Positions 36,301 to 43,126 of a DNA stretch of 43,126 nt are shown piece after piece. Below the pieces are notes generated by a model that was not told where the DNA came from, did not search any database, and saw only the letters and a list, made by a program, of their open reading frames with translations. Position numbers and translations under genes: made by a program. Origin of the DNA: Calothrix sp. PCC 7103 (GTDB lineage: Bacteria > Cyanobacteriota > Cyanobacteriia > Cyanobacteriales > Nostocaceae). Within the stretch, counting starts at the first letter, position 1. Each line of letters starts with the position of its first letter. The stretch is from the NCBI RefSeq assembly GCF_000331305.1, contig NZ_KB217483.1, forward strand, positions 1,506,066 to 1,549,191, given 5' to 3'.

Positions 36301-38389
36301 TATTAGCAAAGTAACTCGACGTTACCCAGAAGTTCAAGCATACTACGACGAGCAGACCCGACGGACTCACTACATGATGCATTATGGGCAACTCGAATCA
36401 CCACAAAGGCGCCAGCAATTTATTACAGATTATTTTGGTGAACAACATCAAGAGTTTCAACAAAAATACCAACTTCCCCCAGAGGATGTTATCACTCGCC
36501 CGGTCGATCCAGAAATTTACAGACAAATCGTCGAACCATTAAATCCTTCTCAAAGAGAAATTGTCCTAGCTTCAGACCCTGCGCTAGCAGTAATCGCTGG
36601 TCCTGGGTCTGGTAAAACAAGAACTATTGTCCACCGAATTGCTTACTTGGTAAAGGTAAAGCGAGTTAAACCACAGCAAATTTTAGCCCTAGCTTATAAC
36701 CGCAATGCAGTCAGAGAACTACGGGTACGCTTGCAAAAACTCATTGGCGCCCAAGCATCTCGGATTCGTGTTTTTACTTTCCACGGTTTAGCATTAGCGC
36801 TTCTAGGACGTACAATAGGTGAGCATAATACCCAAAATGTGGACTTTGGCAAACTTTTGATTGAAGCTTGCAAACTTATAGCTGAGGGTGAGGAATTTGA
36901 GAACTCAGATGAGGATACTCAGGCTAGGCGAATTAAACTACTAGGAAACCTTGAATACATCTTTGTTGATGAATATCAAGATGTTAGCGAGAATGAGTAT
37001 CGTCTAATTAAGCTAATTGCAGGTTTAAATGAATCTGAGGATAAATCTCGTCCAGTACAAATAAACCTTTGTGTTATTGGTGACGATGACCAAAATATTT
37101 ATGAGTTTAGAAGAACTAATAATCAATACATCATTCAATTTGAGGAAGAGTATAAAGCTAAACGTTTATTACTTACCGAAAACTACCGTTCTACAGAATC
37201 AATTATTCAAGCTGCTAATAATTTAATTAGAAACAACCCACGCAGACTTAAGTGCGCTCTCTCTGAACAAGTACGGATTGATGAAAGACGTGTAGGTCAT
37301 ACGGGTTTACCAGTTGAAGCATATACTTTTGGTAACATAGAGACTCAAGCCATGTGGGTACAGCAACGCATTCAAAGCTGGATACAACAGGGTGTAGAAC
37401 CTCGTGATATTGCAGTTTTAGCTCGGCAATGGAATAACCTTAACCCTATTCGGCTACTTTTAGAAAGGGTTGGCATTAAAACTTACTCTTTAAAAACAAA
37501 CGGTATTAAATTTGTTAAAAACTTACTCACTTGTAAGCTTATCGATGAATTAAAATCTCAAGCAAATAAGGTATTTACTCCTTCCGAGTCAGTGTGCAAA
37601 TGGCTTGCCGAATTATTTAAACAATGGAACCGCAGCTTAGAAGAACCTACAGCTAAAACATTACTGAAGATTGCTAGCAATATCGACCAAGAGCGGGGGT
37701 TTGGCTCTGAAGAATTAGCTGTTCCAATTGGTGTAGAGGATATTCTCACGGCTATATTTGAATTTAATGAATCTCCAGAAGTTATGACCGATGATGAGTC
37801 AGTTTTAGTCACCAGTTGTCACGGTGCAAAAGGTTTAGAGTTTAAAAAAGTAGTACTGTTAGCTGATGGTTTTAACTCTCAAAACATTGAATCAGAACGG
37901 CGCCTTTTTTATGTTGCAATGACTCGTGCGAAGGAAGAGTTAGTTTTATGTTCAACAACAAATCAGCTACTTGTGAGTGAGACTGGTATTAACTCAACAA
38001 GCCCTAGCGTAATATCTTCATTTTCTCTACCACAGCGCATGTTTTACTCGGACTTAACTCCAAGTGATGTTTACTTAGGGCATCAATACACAAGATGTTT
38101 TCAGGCAATTATTAATAATATTCAAGAAGGAGCGCGGCTTCAACTTCAAGTTAACACTTTCAATAATCGTTATAACATCTATACTTCTCAAGGTCAATTA
38201 ATAGGCGCCTTGTCAAATAAAGCAAATTCTTACTTAGCAGCGAATGGATTAAATGCTGGGTGCTTCCAATTTTTACCAGGAGAAGTGACTGTTAAAAGTA
38301 TTTATCATCATTTAAAATTGCATCAGGTTACTGGCGAAGTTATCGAAGATTGGTTTGTTGTAATTCCACAAATACGAATTTGTAGGTAA
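33383..38389 (+). CDS. Exonuclease-RecQ-UvrD triple-fusion helicase
   Basis: A 1668-residue protein joining three DNA-processing modules. Residues 1-130 resemble a DEDD 3'-5' exonuclease (Asp15/Glu17 in YLDLEV, Asp69 in HNFRRFDYPYL, Asp121 in NPLEDA); the general-base His expected five residues before Asp121 is Asn116. Residues 265-900 are RecQ-like, with PTGGGKS (293-299), DEAH (396-399), FRPDYRYI, GRAGRDG and winged-helix-like parts. Residues 1055-1570 are a UvrD/Rep helicase with AGPGSGKT (1072-1079), VDEYQD (1195-1200), GDDDQNIYEF, TENYRST and YVAMTRAKEEL. Both motors look intact and may drive opposite strands or polarities. The context with Xre and KGK genes suggests anti-mobile-element or repair duty, which is inference. 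Confidence 0.9.
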   Translation: MQEVSIVDLAYVYLDLEVSDEGNVYRVGILSQDLAEDVLYKNLTHAYEKLIQLKNKGFLACGHNFRRFDYPYLIKQQPQLSTWQNIDTLELSVLAFPLQESHKLNKDYKQSEYSSNNPLEDARASRLLLHNQLEALLKKPQEVQQVYVWLLTCGSDDASVAYQKLFRETLDWKVEQPAIEALPQMMLQGMNHSYLQQLWSNPQSYDFDTRLCVAGLLAWNYECNLNESTQPFSKWLENLNGFQNVLESLRPLNSNEFTIRSYLEYFGISSFRPMQEEAVRAIINREYPLVLMPTGGGKSLCYQLPALMFHQQQKALTVVISPLQALMADQVADLEEAGFFFATFINGNLSAPERRQRLEELRSGAKGLLYISPEQLRSMSIRTLLEQRPPVLWVIDEAHCISQWGNDFRPDYRYIPKFIQELYREHKLPKPLLALMTATATLQVQEDIKNLFAKYQLNIGCTINKSTARSNLTFEVVQVTENKDQMLLSKVKDALNYGGGILVYTTTRKNAEKLANLLNQSDIHAKYYHGKLSKDEKQEVLQAFKSGELNVVTATCAFGMGINRKDVRAVIHHCMSANLEGYVQEAGRAGRDGRKPSICTLLYDPKDAETVFFLQSLNQLSEQDLRNTFISARNIRNRILGGAKEDWFWVTANEIFMESELDEEFGQEAEQRNTKIKVALHYLENFGLLERAENLSIFIQFELLHDNFKESIQRFEQYSQKNNLSRYEAENFERLIQAMYVAKVHCGSCNEPFPLDRLSDEAGISLHDLTYRIRELQKAEICNIEIPLTLLVTKGVKGDAHKNHERLRNLEEKLLCELSELLGSQKEIQINLRGLASRLDPDSSKKIRASSIMDILEGWVSQQWIKLRRVNRDVVRLRNIEVAEHLPRHKALASSVLEILYLALKDKAGARLPLKYELGKLAAEVTQKTQLAWDSKELEIILLWLHQRKIIRVADGLNLFQQSLKIRVIKSANISKVTRRYPEVQAYYDEQTRRTHYMMHYGQLESPQRRQQFITDYFGEQHQEFQQKYQLPPEDVITRPVDPEIYRQIVEPLNPSQREIVLASDPALAVIAGPGSGKTRTIVHRIAYLVKVKRVKPQQILALAYNRNAVRELRVRLQKLIGAQASRIRVFTFHGLALALLGRTIGEHNTQNVDFGKLLIEACKLIAEGEEFENSDEDTQARRIKLLGNLEYIFVDEYQDVSENEYRLIKLIAGLNESEDKSRPVQINLCVIGDDDQNIYEFRRTNNQYIIQFEEEYKAKRLLLTENYRSTESIIQAANNLIRNNPRRLKCALSEQVRIDERRVGHTGLPVEAYTFGNIETQAMWVQQRIQSWIQQGVEPRDIAVLARQWNNLNPIRLLLERVGIKTYSLKTNGIKFVKNLLTCKLIDELKSQANKVFTPSESVCKWLAELFKQWNRSLEEPTAKTLLKIASNIDQERGFGSEELAVPIGVEDILTAIFEFNESPEVMTDDESVLVTSCHGAKGLEFKKVVLLADGFNSQNIESERRLFYVAMTRAKEELVLCSTTNQLLVSETGINSTSPSVISSFSLPQRMFYSDLTPSDVYLGHQYTRCFQAIINNIQEGARLQLQVNTFNNRYNIYTSQGQLIGALSNKANSYLAANGLNAGCFQFLPGEVTVKSIYHHLKLHQVTGEVIEDWFVVIPQIRICR

Positions 38390-38632
38390 TTTTTATTTAA
38401 TAATTTGTGCAAGCTTTTACACCAAATTCGAGATTTATAGTAGTTTGAGCGTTGAAGGCGCCCATTCAGGTATATCAAGTAACTAGCTATTCTATTAGCT
38501 GCACGGTTTCGTATAACTAACAAAACTATTGTGAGGCATCAATCATGTCCAAAGCCGGAGAAAATATCAGAGAACTAGCAACCCAGAGACGAACCGATGC
38601 ATATAAAAAGATTGGTATCGCATTAATTACAA

Positions 38633-38747
38633 GACTGGCGCCAGTCCCAATACTGCTCGGTTAAGCCTTTTTCGGTATGAAAAACAACGCAACATTAAGG
38701 GTTTCAGCCTGCTTTATTTCCTTAACCGAGCAGTATTGGCGCCAGTC
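38633..38747. repeat. Imperfect inverted repeat inside the NERD gene
   Basis: GACTGGCGCCAGTC, itself a palindrome, begins the left arm at 38633. A 17-bp core AATACTGCTCGGTTAAG (38649-38665) pairs perfectly with 38721-38737, and the right arm ends GGCGCCAGTC (38738-38747). A six-base AGTCCC insert is the only difference between the arms. The loop is 55 bases. It interrupts the NERD reading frame. Confidence 0.75.
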
Positions 38748-38948
38748 CCGTCTACTACCGCACCCGATTCGATTACCAGCGGGTATCGCAGTATTAGTCT
38801 GGGTTGGTTGCTGGGGTGTAGCATACGTATATTTCAATAAAGGGCAATATTTATTACTCCGTGCGAAACAAGCTTTGCATGGCGCCGTTGCTGAGGAAAA
38901 CGTAGCTCAGTTATTAAAACCATTGGTATACTTAACACGGGTAAGAAA

Positions 38949-39015
38949 TGTCATTCTGAGCGTAGCGAAGAATATCTAAGATGCTTCACTGCACTACGTT
39001 TCGTTCAGCATGACA
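38949..39015. repeat. 67-bp palindromic insertion, TGTCATTCTGAGCG type
   Basis: The insert starts TGTCATTCTGAGCG and ends with the near-complement CGTTCAGCATGACA (12 of 14 bases pair), with AGCGAAGAAT inside. Sequences of this TGTCATTCTGA...TCAG.ATGACA form are a common dispersed palindrome class in bacterial genomes. It lies where the NERD reading frame breaks between LLKPL and QQGWKVEYN and introduces stops. Confidence 0.7.
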
Positions 39016-39586
39016 AAGTTTATATTCTACCCATTAGCAGTATACAACAAGGTTGGAAGGTTGAGTATAACGTGCGGCTTGAGTACGGTGATGCAGATGC
39101 CTTTCTACAAGCGCCTTCAGGTAAATGTTTTGTAATTGACACCAAAAGTAACAAGGGTAGCGTCTTTTATGACGGTGCCGTGTTGAAGTTACGCTACGGC
39201 AAGCAAGTATATGAATTTGGTAATGGTAAAAATATTCTGAGAGCAGTTAAAGGGCAAGCGCGCGCTCCATCGAGAGATGAAACGAGGCGCGCTTTGTGCA
39301 ACAAGCTTCTTTGTTTCACTCAAGCACGAATGGAAGAAATAGACCAAAATAATTCTATTGATGGTGTTTATGTAGTAGATACAGTTAATTTGTTAAGAAT
39401 GATTACCAGCTAGCGATAAGTAGAAAACATGTACTTAATGATATAAAATTAGTGCAGCAAAAAAATTGGCGCCTACGCTTGTTTTTGGGTAAATAACCCT
39501 GTTACTTTAGTAGTCATAGTTACCAGAGTTTTTTGTGAAGTTACTTAGAAGATGATTATAGGCGCCGCTCTTACATATAATTCAAA

Positions 39587-40348
39587 ATGAGTCAAAATAA
39601 GCAAAAATCACCAAGTAGTAAAAAAACTAATCAAAAGAGTGAAGTTTCTGTAGAAATTCTGGAAAAATTAAATTCTGGAACTCGTGAAAGTGCCAATCTA
39701 TCAGAGACTCTTGCTATCGATTTCGACATTTTAATCAGCCACGTTATTCCAGGCGCCTCTAATAATACGAACAGATATTTTGAGTCATCTGATGGCATAA
39801 CTAAAAGAATGGCAATTGCAGGAGAACTCCTTTTAAAATACTTAGGAGTAGAGGAATTACCACTACTTGCATCACATCCTGCCGACACAGTTAGAGGTTG
39901 GGCTGCGTACATGATTGCGAAGATTCCTGATATTAGCTTATCTGAACGACTTAATTTAATTCGACCACTTGCTGATGACAATCATTTTGGTGTGCGTGAA
40001 TGGGCATGGTTAGCTTTACGCCCCCATATTGCGCTTGATATTCAAAATGCTATTGAACTAATGGCACCAATTGTTCAAGAAACCTCACCGAATCTAAGAA
40101 GGTTTGCTGTTGAAAGTACCAGACCGCGCGGTGTTTGGTGTCCTCATATTCAAGAACTCAAAAAAAATCCAGAAATTGGACTTCCACTATTAGAACCAGT
40201 CAAAACAGATACCTCGCGTTATGTTCAAGATTCTGTAGGCAATTGGTTGAATGATGCTGCTAAGTCTCAGCCAGATTGGGTTCGCTCAGTTTGTAAGCGT
40301 TGGCAGCTAGAAAGTAATATAAAAGAGGGAGCAATGCGATTTTGTTAA
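39587..40348 (+). CDS. AlkD-like HEAT-repeat DNA-alkylation-repair protein, C-terminus replaced by insertion
   Basis: A 253-residue protein. After a disordered Lys/Ser start, HEAT-like repeats (about 70-240) match AlkD-type glycosylases and relatives: TVRGWAAYMIAKIPDISLSE, FGVREWAWLALRPHI, RRFAVESTRPRGVWCPHI and RYVQDSVGNWLNDAAKSQPD. AlkD removes bulky or cationic alkylated bases; catalytic residues of this branch cannot be mapped by eye. The last six residues (GAMRFC) come from a 148-bp insertion. Skipping it and one target copy restores NIKETIRICSRALRNLK with a stop at 40524-40526, a plausible native end. Only about 16 residues are lost, so activity may persist. Confidence 0.8.
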   Translation: MSQNKQKSPSSKKTNQKSEVSVEILEKLNSGTRESANLSETLAIDFDILISHVIPGASNNTNRYFESSDGITKRMAIAGELLLKYLGVEELPLLASHPADTVRGWAAYMIAKIPDISLSERLNLIRPLADDNHFGVREWAWLALRPHIALDIQNAIELMAPIVQETSPNLRRFAVESTRPRGVWCPHIQELKKNPEIGLPLLEPVKTDTSRYVQDSVGNWLNDAAKSQPDWVRSVCKRWQLESNIKEGAMRFC

Positions 40349-40483
40349 ATTCAGTCTTGATTCTCAATTAAATCGCTTCATTCTCAATAGAAACATAGTT
40401 TTTGAGCTAAAAGTACCGCGAAATAGGCGATTTATGCCCTAATTTTAGGCGCTTAACAAAATCGCGCTGCTCCCTATAAAAGA
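40318..40483. mobile_element. 148-bp MITE with 22-bp ends and 9-bp target duplication
   Basis: Inverted ends at 40327-40348 and 40453-40474 (GGGAGCARYGCGATTTTGTT and two more bases; 20 of 22 match) enclose 104 bp of non-coding DNA. Exact TATAAAAGA copies flank it at 40318-40326 and 40475-40483, the signature of transposition with a 9-bp staggered cut. No transposase is encoded, so it moved with help from a relative elsewhere in the genome. It sits in the 3' end of the AlkD-like gene. Confidence 0.9.
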
Positions 40484-40686
40484 AACTATACGTATTTGTT
40501 CGCGTGCGTTGCGGAATCTCAAATAGCAAAATTTTAAAGTTTTCCTTTATGGTAGTGAGCGGCGCCTTTAATTACAACCAAAATTACTCGCCTCCAGGTT
40601 TAATTCCATCCAGCCACGGACGCAGCATTTTACCAACAGCTTATATTTTATATCGTTATCCCGCAAAAATAAAGCTAATAAATATA

Positions 40687-41006
40687 CTAACAATTGTATT
40701 GATTGTTATGAAGATGCATTAAAAGTTCCGCTTTCCCTTTATTCTCAAACTCTTTTGCTTTTTTTTGAGGGTCAAACTTTAATTGGGGATTCCACGTCAA
40801 AGCTGTCTTAAAAGTAGCAATAGCCTCTTCAATATTACCATCTTTGGCTTTCTTTTCCCCAACTTGCACCAAAAACGGTGCTGCTGCTTTTAATTTTGAT
40901 GGAGTTTGGCATACCTCTAATTTTTGCAATTCAGTAGGGTTAATTACTAAATAATCCTTCAACCACTGACAACCAGTATTTAACAGTTCCTTGTTAAATA
41001 ATTTTT
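40687..41006 (-). pseudogene. C-terminal fragment of a TPR/WD40-type protein
   Basis: On the minus strand, NTGCQWLKDYLVINPTELQK, then AAPFLVQVGEKKAKDGNIEE and AIATFKTALTWNPQLKFDP form the single TPR-like tail found at the end of large cyanobacterial WD40, NACHT and related signalling proteins. The frame is open upstream but has no proper start before the higA gene. Only the tail of a much larger gene survives. Confidence 0.6.
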
Positions 41007-41411
41007 TTATTCTGTAAATAAGCTTGGTTCTACGTGAAAAAAGGCGCCAAGTTTCTGAGCAAGCTCTGAAGTGATATTTTCTTTACTTTCCAAAATATCA
41101 TCCACGGAAGTTTCTAATCCTAAAAATACCTGTAAATCATCTTTATTTTTGTTTGATTGCTCAAAAAGAAATAATAAGAAAGATTGAGGGTTACTTGGCG
41201 TTACATCAAAATGATAATTTTCTTGTTCAAACTTCTCGATTAATGTAATTAGTAATTGATATAATTCGTTTTCTTCAGGAGTCCGTGTACGGTGCATTAA
41301 ATCTTCTACAACAGCTAAAGCTTGTTCGTTTTCAGCTTCTGTTTTAATAAGTTTGGGAAGGTGAGTTGTTAATAACTCTCTATATTTGTCTTGATTAAAA
41401 GTGAGGGTCAT
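41007..41411 (-). CDS. higA: HigA-type antitoxin
   Basis: A 134-residue protein starting MTLTFNQDKYRELLTTHLPK. An N-terminal acidic helical region (to about 65; NEQALAVVEDLMHRTRTPEE) is followed by an HTH-like end (LFEQSNKNKDDLQVFLGLET, then ITSELAQKLGAFFHV), the standard layout of HigA antitoxins paired with HigB interferases. I use the ATG at 41411, which overlaps the toxin end by 17 bp, instead of a longer frame lying within the toxin gene. It should neutralise the toxin and repress the operon. Confidence 0.88.
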   Translation of the reverse strand: MTLTFNQDKYRELLTTHLPKLIKTEAENEQALAVVEDLMHRTRTPEENELYQLLITLIEKFEQENYHFDVTPSNPQSFLLFLFEQSNKNKDDLQVFLGLETSVDDILESKENITSELAQKLGAFFHVEPSLFTE

Positions 41412-41694
41412 TTTTCCAGTAGTCCTTATTGTATTCTGCGTGTGTGAGGATATACTTAACATAAATTAATTGTTCTGTATAATCTATACTAACAATTAAT
41501 CGGTATTTGTTTCCTTTTATATTAAAGACTGTAAAATTACTGACTGCTTCTGAAGAGTGAAACATTTCCTGTACTTCATTCAAGTTTGACCATTTAGCCT
41601 TACTCGCAACTTTATACCAGTAAATAAGAGCTTCCCGACAATCTGCATGAATTTCAGCATACTCCCTCAAGGCTTTAAAGCTAATTACGTGCAT
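41395..41694 (-). CDS. higB: HigB-type mRNA interferase toxin
   Basis: A 99-residue toxin starting MHVISFKALREYAEIHADCR with a GGGA site upstream. ALIYWYKVASKAKWSNLNEV, FNIKGNKYRLIVSIDYTEQL and VKYILTHAEYNKDYW are the conserved blocks of HigB proteins, which fold like RelE and cut mRNA on the ribosome. Length equals the family norm. It precedes and overlaps higA, the usual reversed toxin-antitoxin order. It appears intact. Confidence 0.93.
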   Translation of the reverse strand: MHVISFKALREYAEIHADCREALIYWYKVASKAKWSNLNEVQEMFHSSEAVSNFTVFNIKGNKYRLIVSIDYTEQLIYVKYILTHAEYNKDYWKNDPHF

Positions 41695-42028
41695 CTTCCC
41701 TGATTAAATATTATATATTAACTTATGCAGCTTTGGGCTTTGCCAAGTATCCAGGGACACTTGATACAAATGGGGAAACCTCTAATTTGAGCGAGATGGA
41801 GACTTAACCTCTGTGGTTCTCCAGTTCGTTACAACGCACGACTCGACTGAACTCATCATCGACTTCTCTAGAGCAACGCAATGCTTCCCCAAAGCTACTA
41901 CTTTATATTAGAGCTTACCGCCTCTAATTAACTCTCTAACTATAAATATTTATTAATCTTTAAGAACCACGAACACTCTATGTTGTAAATTTTTACTTAT
42001 ATGTCTTACATCTGAAGGTATATCAATT
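41695..42028. other. Divergent intergenic region
   Basis: This 334-bp gap separates the minus-strand higBA operon from the plus-strand frameshifted gene, so it should hold both promoters. I saw no convincing operator palindrome, RNA gene or coding frame. Confidence 0.4.
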
Positions 42029-42581
42029 ATGGCTAAGAAATCTAAGGGTTTTGGGGAATTACTCAAACAGCAAAATAAATCTCAAGCCCTTCCCAAAATA
42101 ACAATAAAGGCGCCGACTGTTCAAGAAACTGGTAAATCTAATAATGATATATCAAATTTGGATGAGCAAGAAATCAGAATAGGACAAATTTTAGGGTTGA
42201 CATCAGAAGGTGAAATTCCCGCAGTTAATAAAAAGACTTTAACCATTTATCGTGATTATCTCAAAAAAGAATTGGAATCTCCTTGCATTATGACAGGTAT
42301 AGAAGATTTTAAGTGGGAAGAATATTATATACTGGGAGGAGGTTCTTTCATAAGAGCATGAGAAATTACGAAAAACAAAACCTTCTTACTTAGATAGTTA
42401 TAAACTAATAAACTTTACAGATGAGATAAATACTTTTTACGGGTTGATGGTATCGGTTAAAAGAGAGTTGGATAACAAGAAATTTATCTTACCTTTATCA
42501 GATTTGGAGAGCGATGATTCAAGCCTAAATAACGAACAGTTGCTAAATGATTATTCTGTTTGGTTCGTCAACTGGCGATGA
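42029..42581 (+). pseudogene. Unrecognised protein gene with a frameshift
   Basis: The first frame (42029-42361) encodes MAKKSKGFGELLKQQNKSQA through EDFKWEEYYILGGGSF, then stops. A different frame beginning about 42350 continues without a break as HEKLRKTKPSYLDSYKLINF, TFYGLMVSVKRELDNKKFIL and NDYSVWFVNWR to a stop at 42579-42581. The composition and register suggest one original protein of about 183 residues, of a type often labelled calcium-binding in cyanobacteria. No slippery heptamer was seen at the junction, so a mutation or sequencing error is likelier than programmed shifting. Confidence 0.6.
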
Positions 42582-42637
42582 TATATGCTATTAAAGCAAA
42601 AGAAGTGTCAATTTAAGTTAAAGTAACTTTTTAAATC

Positions 42638-42916
42638 ATGGGAAGAAAATCAAAGCTGCGCCAGCAAAGAAAACAGGATGGTAATGAAGCACCAGTAAAA
42701 GAACTCACTTCTACTTCTCCTTGGTCTAAGTTTGTAAAAAAGCCTGTTGCAAAGAAGAAGGGAAAAAACAGATCTTTGTTTGGAAAGATTATAGATTGGA
42801 TAAATCCGTTCCCTAAAGTAGGCGATAAATATCAAGCTTCTTTTGAAGCAGGCGATTTTTTTCAAGAAAATGATACTGTTTTAGGCGCCACTCGTTGCAC
42901 TCAAATTCAAAATTAA
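42638..42916 (+). CDS. Small basic protein with repeat-derived C-terminus
   Basis: A 92-residue protein, strongly basic at first ([32 protein letters not shown]), then [20 protein letters not shown]. It is not recognised. Its start style (a short MGRKSK/MAKKSK basic opening) resembles the frameshifted gene 57 bp upstream. The last nine residues (TRCTQIQN and neighbours) are encoded by a 167-bp palindromic repeat that begins at codon 83. Without the repeat the frame would read ANPFESVDVS and stop at 43078-43080. Confidence 0.5.
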   Translation: MGRKSKLRQQRKQDGNEAPVKELTSTSPWSKFVKKPVAKKKGKNRSLFGKIIDWINPFPKVGDKYQASFEAGDFFQENDTVLGATRCTQIQN

Positions 42917-43050
42917 AAATTCAAAGTTCAAAATTGAAGAACTAATCTGATAATTTTTAATAGACATGCATATTTATTATTTTCAAATATTTTCTTATCA
43001 TTTTGAATTTTGAATTTTGCATTTTGAATTTGAACGAAGTGAGTGGCGCC
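42884..43050. repeat. 167-bp inverted-repeat element with GGCGCC at both ends
   Basis: The left end GGCGCCACTCGTTGCACTCA with AAATTCAAAAT pairs with the right end (about 43021-43050), which reads back as GGCGCCACTCACTTCGTTCA with AAATTCAAAAT. The interior is AT-rich with several TTCAAAAT/ATTTTGAA runs, as in dispersed cyanobacterial palindromes. Because GGCGCC is itself a palindrome, it could be part of the ends or a duplicated target. It alters the end of the 42638 gene. Confidence 0.7.
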
Positions 43051-43069
43051 AACCCATTTGAAAGTGTGG

Positions 43070-43126
43070 ATGTTAGCTAACGGGTATTTTCAAGAAGATA
43101 TTAATCATATTTATCAAATTATTGAT
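43070..43126 (+). CDS. Start of a possible gene running off the window
   Basis: An ATG at 43070 opens a frame of 19 codons (MLANGYFQEDINHIYQIID) to the window end. Its composition is protein-like, and it would overlap the pre-insertion end of the 42638 gene. Too little is visible to identify it. Confidence 0.3.
   Translation, partial: MLANGYFQEDINHIYQIID

Larger units (their letters stand above)
38545..39413 (+). pseudogene. NERD-domain nuclease-like gene broken by two insertions
   Basis: Three successive plus-strand pieces form one protein. 38545-38664 encodes AGENIRELATQRRTDAYKKI. About 38737-38946 encodes LPAGIAVLVWVGCWGVAYVY, a membrane segment, then GAVAEENVAQLLKPL. About 39030-39413 encodes WKVEYNVRLEYGDADAFL and GKCFVIDTKSNKGSVF, the NERD core with its D...DTK active-site pattern, plus CFTQARMEEID. 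A hairpin sequence separates pieces 1 and 2 and a 67-bp palindromic insert separates pieces 2 and 3. NERD proteins are predicted nucleases, often membrane-bound. This copy should be inactive as a whole, though the last piece could be made alone. Confidence 0.75.

Overview
The window looks like cyanobacterial chromosome or plasmid DNA, probably from a filamentous Nostocales-type organism. The evidence is AT-rich DNA with weak Shine-Dalgarno sites, cyanobacteria-typical families (KGK domain, EAD1 effector-associated domains, AbiTii, IS630 and IS1380 transposases, WD40/TPR-type C-terminal fragments) and many dispersed palindromes. The palindrome GGCGCC occurs about 40 times in 43 kb (about 2 expected from base composition). 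The usual cyanobacterial palindrome GCGATCGC is almost confined to one gene, an AraC regulator. No rRNA, tRNA or CRISPR array was seen.

Layout. 1-1132: partial FAD-linked oxidase (minus). 1191-3023: gene wreckage (IS630 remnant, four-helix-bundle and pentapeptide fragments). 3030-5333: minus-strand group of an AraC regulator, a SnoaL-like protein and an NmrA-like NAD(P)-binding protein. 5602-23934: an 18-kb segment bounded by two identical 328-bp direct repeats. Each repeat has TGT...ACA inverted ends and iterated internal GAAGCATA motifs. The segment carries a tyrosine recombinase, a GNAT protein, an AbiTii protein, an Xre regulator with a 1600-residue single-chain (type ISP) restriction-modification enzyme, a CHAT-protease gene convergent with a membrane receptor-like gene, and short DISARM (DrmB/DrmC) remnants. 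24543-29339: a TerY-P-like phosphorylation operon (kinase, vWA protein, PP2C phosphatase) with unrecognised companions. 29831-30579: toxin-antitoxin pair behind two tandem hairpin repeats. 31234-32396: decayed IS1380. 32614-38389: Xre regulator, KGK protein and a 1668-residue exonuclease-RecQ-UvrD fusion. 38545-43126: small genes broken by palindromic insertions (NERD protein, AlkD-like HEAT protein), a higBA pair, and a frameshifted gene.

How the genes may work together. Most of the window is a defence and stress island: restriction, abortive-infection-type, toxin-antitoxin, helicase/nuclease and phosphorylation modules, among mobile-element debris. The strongest candidate for an undescribed system is 15388-20615. 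Two convergent genes share an EAD1 adaptor domain and a nearly identical linker. One is a predicted CHAT protease joined to a nuclease-like, apparently inactive N-terminal region. The other is a membrane protein with cytoplasmic EAD1 and an extracytoplasmic LivK-type ligand-binding domain. The inferred model is a periplasmic sensor that recruits or activates a cytoplasmic protease through EAD1-EAD1 contact. A second candidate is the Xre-KGK-exonuclease/RecQ/UvrD cassette. All functions are inferred from sequence reading only.
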